Origin: an uncultured Rhodoblastus sp.
Lineage (GTDB): Bacteria; Pseudomonadota; Alphaproteobacteria; Rhizobiales; Beijerinckiaceae
Length of the DNA stretch: 51,933 nucleotides
Direction of reading: 5' to 3'
Assembly (NCBI RefSeq): GCF_903903185.1
Contig: NZ_CAIUXT010000014.1
Coordinates: forward strand, 1 to 51,933
The notes under the pieces were generated by a model that saw only the letters and a program-made list of their open reading frames with translations, searched no databases and was not told the DNA's origin. Positions 44,251-51,113 of this stretch are shown here, piece after piece. Position numbers and translations under genes: made by a program. Within the stretch, counting starts at the first letter, position 1. Each line of letters begins with the position of its first letter.

Positions 44251-45316
44251 CATGGCCGATGATTTCTCCGCCTTCAGCGAATGCATGCGGATCACGATCA
44301 ATGTATGCAATCGGGCGCAATGCGTCGACCGCTATCGCTACAAGCTGACGGTTGAACCGTACGCGTCAAGCCTGCACCAGGAAGCCGAAACTGCAGCCAA
44401 TGATTGCCGCCGCCTGCAGGAAGAATCCGCTTTCGCCGATTTCAACCGCTGCGTGGCCGGCGCCGCCGCCTGCGACACCGCGCGCTGCGCCGGCGCCTTC
44501 ACCGCCGCCTTCCCGGCAAGCAGCTACGTCTCCAAGGTGCTTTCGACGGCTGAAAATGCGGCAAGGATCTGTGCAGCCACGCAGCGAAATACTGGAGGAG
44601 TAGCTGACTGTGACAGGTTGGCGGCAGCACGTTTTGACGCAGACAGACCCGCGAACTCGGGTTTTGTCGATGATGTCGCAACATTGTCCGACGAAGATCT
44701 CGAAAAGGGTTTACGAGCTTGCGAGGGCGCAGATGTCGATGTGAACTTGGGACGCCGAATTTACTTGCAGCGCGGTCGCCTGCTGGCAGAACGAGCAGTC
44801 AGACTAGCAAAAAATGGATCCTCTGCACAAGCGGATCAGGACATGGGAGATGCCGTAAAGAACTGGCGTACAGCAGATGAACAAGGCTCTGTTTACTCTG
44901 CGAACCTTTTGGGCACATTCTATATTGGAAGCTTCAATAGAGCTGGTGCACATGAATTCGTAACTCCGGATGAATATCAGGCAAATCGCTATTGGTTCAA
45001 AGCGGCGCAAGGAGGCAATGTCATAGGCGAGCGTAACTATGCGGCGCAGTTGTTGGTCGGAAACGGCGTCCGGCAGGATGTCGAGCGAGCTGTGACTCTC
45101 CTGCGAGATGCCCTTCGGCGCGGCGACGAAAGAGCCGCTGGAACATTGGGCGTCGCCCTTTATACCGGTTATCCCGCAGCCATTGGCCAAGACAAGATTG
45201 AGGGATGGCGATTAGCTAAGCGTGGCGCCTGTGTGGACAAATCTGCAAGGGAAATGATTGAACGCGAAATAAACAAGGGACGACAACCCCCGTCCGAGCG
45301 ACCGACATGTTATTGA
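43385..45316 (+). CDS. Modular membrane protein P3: N-domain, TM, three 4-Cys repeats, Sel1-like domain
   Basis: A 643-residue paralogue. The N-domain (1-103) and linker (104-170) are nearly identical to P2. The membrane helix is at 176-194, a lone Cys pair at 204/222, and three repeats have cysteines at 241/248/253/281, 300/308/313/341 and 356/363/368/396. The C-terminal 240 residues hold Sel1-type helical repeats ('GSVYSANLLGTFYIG', 'YWFKAAQGGNVIGERNYAAQLLVGNGVRQDVERAVTLLRDAL'), which usually bind other proteins or peptidoglycan fragments. A start at 43385 matches the paralogues; an ATG five codons earlier is in frame only here. Codon use becomes less GC-rich in the C-terminal third, suggesting a separate origin for that part. 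Confidence 0.8.
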   Translation: MSLTLKSDPSRPGGGYAILRVDGGAPSSVAIEDRSSGLYLAPGGKWTKQPNYFDIEPIDATDARLGPEIVDHVEADTILALHTAGAGVLGILVWPAIRPSAGASSGNVIDEPAASNAAGITGEIPPAAEGASAATEEAVTAALAEPLPPPPPPMSVTRPGLAAPPPAAKGLSLRNALVIANGLAVLIIGLFLFRGTETAKGLVCEPTGALRGVSLARTFVSCPETAEVDPEQTAYNDYLQCLPGKAACAQTNCGDAYLSGFTNGSHSAQVNAARTESQKSCQADAQKKTMADDFSAFSECMRITINVCNRAQCVDRYRYKLTVEPYASSLHQEAETAANDCRRLQEESAFADFNRCVAGAAACDTARCAGAFTAAFPASSYVSKVLSTAENAARICAATQRNTGGVADCDRLAAARFDADRPANSGFVDDVATLSDEDLEKGLRACEGADVDVNLGRRIYLQRGRLLAERAVRLAKNGSSAQADQDMGDAVKNWRTADEQGSVYSANLLGTFYIGSFNRAGAHEFVTPDEYQANRYWFKAAQGGNVIGERNYAAQLLVGNGVRQDVERAVTLLRDALRRGDERAAGTLGVALYTGYPAAIGQDKIEGWRLAKRGACVDKSAREMIEREINKGRQPPSERPTCY

Positions 45317-45491
45317 AAAACAGCGCACGGTCTCGTCGGTCAGCCTCTGAGGTTAAGCTCACCTTCCGACGCGTGCTCGCCTCCAAGTGTCAGTTCAGCG
45401 CAAACGTCGCTTTCGCCACGCTAATACTGTGTCGATCACCCCGGTCATATCAAGCCCATTCCTGTCTCCAAACCCGTGAAATAGTTTCTCC
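45317..45491 (+). other. Intergenic stretch with third, partial leader copy
   Basis: No gene is seen. The last 51 bases (45441-45491) repeat the leader found before P2 and P3, including gtgaaatag at 45476-45484. The preceding part differs from the other copies. Confidence 0.5.
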
Positions 45492-47135
45492 ATGTCCCTT
45501 ACCCTGAAAAGCGATCCCTCGCGGCCTGGCGGCGGCTATGCGATCCTCTGCGTCGAAGGTGGAGCGGCGCCTGCTGCCGTGGCGATTGAGGACCGCAGTT
45601 CCGGCCTTTATCTCACCCAAGGCGGGAAATGGACCAAACAGCCCAATTATTTCGACATCGAGGCGATAAATACGACCTCCGCCCGGCTGGGGCCGGAAAT
45701 TGTCGATCATGTTGAGGCGGACACGATCCTCGCACTTCACGCCGCAGGCGCCGGCGCCTTTGGCATTTTGGTCTGGCCGGCGATCCGCCCTAGCGCGGGC
45801 GCGAGTAGCGGCTATGTCATTGCCGAGCCGACCGCATCCAATGAGGCGGGCATAACGGGCGAAATTCCGTCTGTCGCCGCCGGTGCTTCTGCGGCTACGG
45901 AGGCGGCTGTGGCCGCAGCGTTGGCTGAACCTTTGCCGCCCCCGCCACCGCCAATAAGCGAAACGAGGCCAAGCTTTGCCGCGCCGACGCCCGCCGCCAA
46001 AGGCTTGAGCTTGCGCTATGCCTTGCTGATCGCCAATGGCATAGCCGTGTTGATTATTGCTATGTTCCTGTTCCGTGGAACAGAAGCGGCCAAGGGGCTT
46101 GTCTGCGAACCGACCGGGGCCTTGCATGGCGTAAGCTTTGCCCACGCGCTCGTTTCCTGTCCGGAAGTGGCGGAGGTCGACCCTGAACAAACAGCCTATA
46201 ACGATTATCTGCAATGTCTGCCGGGCAAGGAAGCCTGCGCGCAAATAATCTGCGGCGACAGTTATCTGTCGGGCTTCACCAATGGCGCCCATTCGGTCCA
46301 GGTGAAGGCCGCAAGAATGGAAAGCCAAAAATCTTGTCAGGCCGAGGAGCAAAAAAAGATTGCGGCTGTTGATTTCTCCGCCTTCAGCGAATGCATGAGG
46401 ATCACGATCAACGTCTGCAATCGGTCGCAATGCGTCGACCGCTATCGCTACAAGCTGACGGTCGAACCTTACGCGTCGAGCCTGCGCCAGGCAGCCGCAA
46501 CGTCGGCCAATGATTGCCGATACCTGCAGGAAGAATCCGCATTCGCCGATTTCAACCGCTGCGTGGCCGCCGCCGCCTGCGACACCGCGCGGTGCGCTAG
46601 CGCCTTTACCTCCGCCTTCCCCGGCAGCGCCCATGTCTCGCAAGTGTTGCAAACAGCCGAGAACGCCGCCCGTACCTGTGCGACTGAACATCCGATCGTT
46701 CAGCAACCGGCGCCACCTACGCCGGCACCTCAGATTTCGTCCGCCGAACAGGCGACGCGCACGTTTATCGACCGGATCTATTACGCGTCCAGTTCACAGG
46801 GCGAAGCCGACGGCGCAAGTCTAAGCAGCATTTATGCGCCGGAGGTGAATTTCTACGGATCGCAAAAATCCAATGCCGAAATCATGAAAGAGAAGATCGC
46901 CTATAACCAGAGATGGGACACTCGCCGATTCTATCTGCGAAATGATTCGATCTCGGTGGCATGCAATTCCTCCGGGCAAGTTTGTCGAGCAGTCGGGCAG
47001 GTTGAATACGATTTCTACAGCTCCGCGCGTGGCAAAAGATCCCGTGGCATGTCGTCTTTCGACTTTCTGATCGCCAATAGCCAGAGCAATCCAAAGGTAA
47101 TCAGCGAAAGCTCCAAGGTCGAGCAGCGCTATTGA
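45492..47135 (+). CDS. Modular membrane protein P4: N-domain, TM, three 4-Cys repeats, NTF2/SnoaL-like domain
   Basis: A 547-residue paralogue of P1-P3 with the same N-domain, Ala/Pro linker, membrane helix (about 176-195), Cys pair and three four-Cys repeats. The last repeat has a five-residue first gap, the others six and seven; the closing gap is 27 residues in all. A short proline-rich spacer ('PAPPTPAPQ') leads to a C-terminal domain of about 130 residues. Its layout ('ATRTFIDRIYYAS...IYAPEVNFYG', 'RRFYLRNDSISVACNSSGQVCRAVGQVEYDF', 'FDFLIAN') fits an NTF2/SnoaL-like cone, a fold seen at the ends of other exported rhizobial proteins. No catalytic residues are evident. It is the last gene of the locus. 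Confidence 0.8.
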   Translation: MSLTLKSDPSRPGGGYAILCVEGGAAPAAVAIEDRSSGLYLTQGGKWTKQPNYFDIEAINTTSARLGPEIVDHVEADTILALHAAGAGAFGILVWPAIRPSAGASSGYVIAEPTASNEAGITGEIPSVAAGASAATEAAVAAALAEPLPPPPPPISETRPSFAAPTPAAKGLSLRYALLIANGIAVLIIAMFLFRGTEAAKGLVCEPTGALHGVSFAHALVSCPEVAEVDPEQTAYNDYLQCLPGKEACAQIICGDSYLSGFTNGAHSVQVKAARMESQKSCQAEEQKKIAAVDFSAFSECMRITINVCNRSQCVDRYRYKLTVEPYASSLRQAAATSANDCRYLQEESAFADFNRCVAAAACDTARCASAFTSAFPGSAHVSQVLQTAENAARTCATEHPIVQQPAPPTPAPQISSAEQATRTFIDRIYYASSSQGEADGASLSSIYAPEVNFYGSQKSNAEIMKEKIAYNQRWDTRRFYLRNDSISVACNSSGQVCRAVGQVEYDFYSSARGKRSRGMSSFDFLIANSQSNPKVISESSKVEQRY

Positions 47136-47319
47136 TCCCTGTTGGCAGTTCAGGGGAAATGAAAATTTTAGCGGGCTTTTTCGAAGAGAAACTTTCTTTG
47201 GATAACCTCGGTCCCGCGGCGTGACGCGCGGCATCGCATCTTTCAGCTATCCCCTCATTTTTTCGAGGGCTAAAATGCAACGAGTGATTGGTGTCTCGTA
47301 AGCGTCCATCGCGCGCCGT

Positions 47320-47547
47320 TCACTCGTAGGGCTTGAAATTCCACGGCATCAGCGCCTCGATGTCCTTGTTGGGCCATCGGTTGGCGATTCGCTCCAGGGT
47401 CTGTTTGGCCCAGGCTTTGGGGTCGACGCCGTTCATTTTGCACGTCTGAAGCATGGTGGCGATGGACGCCCATGTCCGCCCTCCGTCGGCGGAACCGGCG
47501 AAAAGTGAGTTCTTTCTTGTAATTGCTTGGGGTCTGATGGCCCGCTC
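47320..47547 (-). mobile_element. IS66-family transposase C-terminal remnant
   Basis: The minus strand encodes the end of an IS66 TnpC: 'ERAIRPQAITRKNSLFAGSADGGRTWASIATMLQTCKMNGVDPKAW' followed by 'LPWNF'-like 'ALMPWNFKPYE'. This is the well-known C-terminal signature of the family. Everything upstream of 'ERAIRP' is unrelated, and no tnpA or tnpB is nearby, so the element is a dead fragment of about 75 codons. It marks the right border of the modular-protein locus. Confidence 0.88.
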
Positions 47548-47853
47548 GAAAAGGCTCCAGTGACTAAGCCTTGGCTCCGGTTCCAAACCCTTCTCATCGG
47601 CAGGGTCGGAGACTGGCGCGCCGGTTTTCCGAAGCCATTCGTCCATGACGAGAGCGGTCCAGCGCCGAAAGTGGAACAAAAAGCAGGGCCGAAAACTTAG
47701 CTTTCACACAATGTCTTTTAATTTCAATTATTTATCCATATTATATGGCGGGCCATGCTCGACGAAAATGAGCACTATGTCTACGCCATGGCCCTGTGAT
47801 GGAGCATCGCGGCGCCGCGAACGTTTGCGACCCGACAGACTGAAAGGGGTTAA
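47548..47853. other. Gap between IS66 remnant and the next gene
   Basis: No gene is recognised in these 306 bases. The part around 47705-47750 is strongly AT-rich ('tttaatttcaattatttatcc', 'atattatat'), unlike the surroundings, and may hold the promoter of the gene starting at 47854. Confidence 0.45.
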
Positions 47854-48663
47854 GTGCAGAAAAATCCAGACATCGACCGAACTGCTTTAGTCGCTCCAAG
47901 GTCGTTGATTGAGCGCGTAGAGGAGAGAGTATGTAGCGCGCTGAGAATCGCCAGCACGCGGCATATTTCGGCGACGCGCGACCTGCGGCCGCCCCCCGAA
48001 CAGGATCTCGTAGACCTGATCTTCCGAACGGTGGCCTGCAATTACGAGCAGGGGGATGCCGCCGCCAATCGCAATCGGTCGCAACAAAACTGGCGCTGGC
48101 AGCTCCAGACCCAAATCTCCGGGAATAACCGGAGTCGCGAGGTCGTGTTGGAGCGTAAGATTGCCGCAGCCTGTCAGCATGCTTGCCCCAAAGACTGGGC
48201 CAATCAAGTGCCCGTCGCATCGGGACTGATCGCTGGCCCTGCGGGCGGGCGCGGCGCGATCGACCTCGCCCACCGGTGCGGGGAGCGGCGCTTCGAACTG
48301 ATCGAACTCAAGATCGCCAGCGATACACCGCTCCATGCCGCAGTCGAGATCATAGAATACGGCTGCATTTGGCTGCTCGCCCGCGCAAACCCACCCAGCC
48401 TAAAGCCGGAAATCCTTGACGCCGATCACGTCGATCTGAGGGTGCTGGCTCCGGTGGATTATTATAGGGGTTACAATCTCACCGAGCTTGAGGCAGCGCT
48501 CAACCGGGGATGTCGTGCGCTCGGTCAAGCGCAGGGCGTGACAATGACGTTTGCATTTCACGCACTCGACGAACGGTTGGTCGGCTCCGTGACCCTTGGT
48601 GACGAGGCGTTGCTTGCCGCACTCGACAACCGCATTTCTTGGATGGTTGGAAGGAGCCAATGA
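47854..48663 (+). CDS. Unknown protein, possibly PD-(D/E)XK nuclease-like
   Basis: A 269-residue soluble protein that I do not recognise with certainty. The centre reads 'GAIDLAHRCGERRFELIELKIASDTPLHAAVEIIEYG'. An Asp, a beta strand, then 'ELIELK' and a helix containing Glu is the arrangement of PD-(D/E)XK nuclease folds (Asp, Glu-x-Lys). A GTG start with GAAAGGGG just upstream is used. The stop overlaps the ATG of the next, broken gene (ATGA), so the two were a pair. A restriction or other DNA-processing role is a guess from the motif. Confidence 0.5.
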   Translation: MQKNPDIDRTALVAPRSLIERVEERVCSALRIASTRHISATRDLRPPPEQDLVDLIFRTVACNYEQGDAAANRNRSQQNWRWQLQTQISGNNRSREVVLERKIAAACQHACPKDWANQVPVASGLIAGPAGGRGAIDLAHRCGERRFELIELKIASDTPLHAAVEIIEYGCIWLLARANPPSLKPEILDADHVDLRVLAPVDYYRGYNLTELEAALNRGCRALGQAQGVTMTFAFHALDERLVGSVTLGDEALLAALDNRISWMVGRSQ

Positions 48664-48857
48664 CCGAGGAACCGTTCCTTCCCGGCGTGCCCGTAGCGCA
48701 CGTCCGCGCGCGCCTTGCCGCCGCCGGCGGAGACGAGATCGGCAGCGGAAAGTTCGCCCATCCGGAAAGCTCGGCTGCGCTGGCGGTCAATGCTTTCGGC
48801 TGGTTCATCGAGCGCCTGGCGGACATACCGCCTCTACCCGGCGCCGAAGCGATGGGT
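48660..48857 (+). pseudogene. 5' part of a gene cut by an IS200 remnant
   Basis: The first 66 codons ('MTEEPFLPGVPVAHVRARL', 'GDEIGSGKFAHPESSAALAVNAFGWFIERLADIPPLPGAEA') look like an intact N-terminus, translationally coupled to the preceding gene. At about 48857 the sequence changes to an IS200 transposase tail in another frame. The open frame runs on to 49019, but its last part is only the IS read out of frame. I recall similar N-termini on alphaproteobacterial proteins of about 250-300 residues with possible nuclease folds, but cannot assign a family. The 3' part is missing. Confidence 0.5.
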
Positions 48858-49033
48858 ACATCCATTTGGCGCGGGTCTATGGTGAGCAAAAGCGGAATTT
48901 TGTCGGGCAACATTTCTGGGCGCGGGGATATTTCGTCTCGACCGTGGGTCGCGACGAAGAAGTCATCCGGGAATATATTCGCAATCAGGAAAACGAGGAC
49001 ACGCGCCTGGAACAGTTGAGCATGTGGAAATGA
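48858..49033 (+). mobile_element. IS200/IS605 TnpA C-terminal remnant
   Basis: The frame ending at 49033 reads 'IHLARVYGEQKRNFVGQHFWARGYFVSTVGRDEEVIREYIRNQENED...LEQLSMW', the C-terminus of a Y1 HUH transposase (TnpA) of the IS200/IS605 family, including the catalytic tyrosine region. The N-terminal half with the HUH motif is missing, so the element cannot transpose. It interrupts the upstream gene. The two hairpins downstream probably belong to its right end. Confidence 0.88.
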
Positions 49034-49091
49034 CGCGGCGTGGTCGCCTTTAGGCGGCCAACGGAAGTGGGGTCGCGTTAGCGCCCCCCAA

Positions 49092-49140
49092 GGGCCGCTT
49101 CGAGCGGCCCCAATCCTAAAGCCCCCGGCTTTGCCGGGGG
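49092..49140 (+). repeat. Two strong hairpins at the IS200/IS605 right end
   Basis: GGGCCGCT-TCG-AGCGGCCC (49092-49110) and CCCCCGGC-TTT-GCCGGGGG (49122-49140) each form an eight-base perfect stem with a three-base loop. IS200/IS605 transposases recognise such subterminal hairpins as single-stranded ends. The absence of a T-run makes an intrinsic terminator less likely, although the second hairpin could also stop transcription. Confidence 0.65.
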
Positions 49141-49215
49141 ATAACTTACTGAAAAACTACGCGACAAGTCAGAACCGTCGCCTCACCTCAATGCGCGCCG
49201 CGCGGCAACCTCGCT

Positions 49216-49512
49216 TTGGCGCGCCAGCAAATCGACTTTGCGAAGGATCAGCCCTACTTTTTGAGGCGCTCCGGATTCCGACGAAGCCGCTGGGCAAAGC
49301 ACGGCGGAGCCGACGCGCGTCGGCGGCTGTTGCTTCTCGCCGCCGCGCTGGTCAACTTCGGCCGTAACCGAAAGCCGGGCGAAACCATCACCGGTATCGT
49401 CGCCAGCACGGCGCCGGCGACGAGATCCCAATTCAACGTTCTGCCCGCCGAAAACACGACCGGCAATTTCACCAAGATCGTGCAGCGCGTGCCTGTGCGC
49501 ATCCTTCGCTAA
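49216..49512 (+). pseudogene. Remnant of an EmrA/HlyD-type efflux adaptor gene
   Basis: The last 45 codons of this frame read 'GETITGIVASTAPATRSQFNVLPAENTTGNFTKIVQRVPVRI', a signature of EmrA-like membrane fusion proteins. The start ('ARQQIDFAKDQ') resembles their coiled-coil/barrel junction. The part between is out of frame or scrambled, and the N-terminal membrane helix and lipoyl domain are gone. It is clearly a decayed gene fragment. No efflux partner gene is nearby. Confidence 0.6.
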
Positions 49513-50121
49513 AAGACAAAGACCCGGTGCGCCACTTCGTGTTTAGATACTGCGGTTTATCGCCTCGAGAATGACCCCTTTCGGTCGCTGACCGAGTTTC
49601 TTGGCAAGGTTGGCGACCGGCGGCTTTGGGTCAAAACTTGCCATTCCGGCAATGGCCGCTTTCCGGCGGTCCCGCAGTTTTGTGTATTTCCTTCTTATTG
49701 ATGCCTGCTTTCGAATTCCACGGCCATCTGCGATGGCGAACCCACGTTGTAGGCCGGTCGACAGGAGTGGCGATCCCTGTTTGTAGGCGCATCGGCGTTA
49801 TTTTGAGAAGATGACAATTCAATAAATGTTTTTGCAGGAGAAGACCTAAGAATCCCGAAAAAAGAAAGAGAAAAAAGAGAAACAAGTGTTGGCTTCGCTT
49901 GCCAGCTAAGAAGGTATTCTTCTGTAACATCGAAGGTCATTTCCCAGCACGTCCTTCGAACCGAATGATCCCGCACGGGATTTTCACCCTCCAATGACCC
50001 AAATTCCGGCGCTCGAACGCGACGCCGTCATTCTTGTCCACGACCGAAATGGTCGGGGATCGGCTTGATGCGTCGCGTGCGCGGCTTCGAGGTTGGGTCG
50101 AATGAAAAGGCAACAACATCA
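49513..50121. other. Long non-coding stretch
   Basis: About 600 bases without a recognisable gene. They contain a six-base inverted repeat, TCGGTC-GCT-GACCGA, near 49583-49597, and a purine-rich tract at about 49856-49886 ('aaaaaagaaagagaaaaaag'). A segment near 49610-49680 weakly resembles non-coding stretches at the left border (26460-26530). I see no tRNA or clear attachment repeat. Confidence 0.4.
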
Positions 50122-50976
50122 ATGGCAAATGAATCAACTACACTTTCTGTTCTGGAACATCTTTTCGATATCGAGAGAGCGCTTGAAGCCGCGCAACAGG
50201 CCCTGGCTCACTGTTTAGACAGCCTAAAGACCCAAGCGCCTCAGGCCGTTCCGCTTCCACCGAAAGACGCCGCCAAGCGCCGGCAATTATCGACGAACTG
50301 GGCCAGAATCGGCGGTCACGATTTCGATCCGGAGCCGACCGATTTGTTCGAAACCGATGAGTTCCGCAAGCTTTGGATTCCAGGACCTCATCGCCGCGGC
50401 TGCTACGCCGCCGCCTGCGGCGGTCTCTGGAGCCTCAGCCGAATTCTCAAGATACCGGTCTACAAAGTCTCGACCACTGGCGCCGATCGCGTCTGGACCC
50501 GGAATAATGAGTCCCGCCGAGATCGGCATGGCGCGCTTTGGCATAATGGCCAAGCTTACGTGGAGGACGCCGGCTGGGACGATTGGTACCCCTCGCATCT
50601 CCATCCTCAGCGCTTCCCTTCGCCGGGAAGCCCGGTGATTGTTCAGGAACGCGCGATCATTGTGCCCCTGCCCTGCGGAATGGACCCCAGGAAGTTCGAT
50701 CAGCTTTTCGACGCGGAGACCCGGAAGGGCGCGCTCAACCGTTGGGTGATGACGCCCGAAGGTCGCGATCATTGCGGTTTTCTTGGCGTCGACCCCGCCA
50801 TCGGTCAGCGATTTTCGGCCTATCGCGGGGCCGACCAGTCCCGGATTTCACCAGCCGATGAGCTCTGCGCCTTCTCCATCTACTCCGGCGCGGATCGAAT
50901 CATCGCCATCGCCGAGAAGATCCTCCTCGAGGCGGTCGGTTTGAAGCCTGTTCGCGGCGCGCCGGCGAAGGGCTGA
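50122..50976 (+). CDS. Unknown protein, probably plasmid/ICE-borne
   Basis: About 284 residues, soluble, with no family I recognise. Visible parts are a helical N-terminus ('SVLEHLFDIERALEAAQQALAHCLDSL'), then a compact mixed domain with several aromatic and Cys positions ('HRRGCYAAACGGLWSLSRIL', 'HGALWHNGQAYVEDAGWDDWYPSHLHPQRFP'). The C-terminus is helical ('ADRIIAIAEKILLEAVGL'). The ATG at 50122 is favoured over start codons further upstream because it begins the helical N-terminus and has an AAGG site. The exonuclease gene follows in the same direction after 137 bases. Confidence 0.6.
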   Translation: MANESTTLSVLEHLFDIERALEAAQQALAHCLDSLKTQAPQAVPLPPKDAAKRRQLSTNWARIGGHDFDPEPTDLFETDEFRKLWIPGPHRRGCYAAACGGLWSLSRILKIPVYKVSTTGADRVWTRNNESRRDRHGALWHNGQAYVEDAGWDDWYPSHLHPQRFPSPGSPVIVQERAIIVPLPCGMDPRKFDQLFDAETRKGALNRWVMTPEGRDHCGFLGVDPAIGQRFSAYRGADQSRISPADELCAFSIYSGADRIIAIAEKILLEAVGLKPVRGAPAKG

Positions 50977-51113
50977 CGGTCAATACTCCATGTCTCTCAA
51001 GAAATCCGGCGGCGCTCATGGCGCCGCCGTTTGCGTCGGGCTGCGTCGTTCGCGTCGAAAAAACCGAATGCGAGCCCTCGTTTCACATCACCAACAAAAG
51101 AAAGATCATCACC

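Noticed and set aside
41084-46700. Repeated DNA as a possible CRISPR array
   Set aside because: The repeats are long coding blocks with continuous reading frames, not short direct repeats with unique spacers. No cas genes are present.
49122-49140. Strong hairpin as an intrinsic terminator
   Set aside because: There is no T-run after the stem, and it sits directly downstream of an IS200 TnpA remnant where subterminal hairpins are expected.
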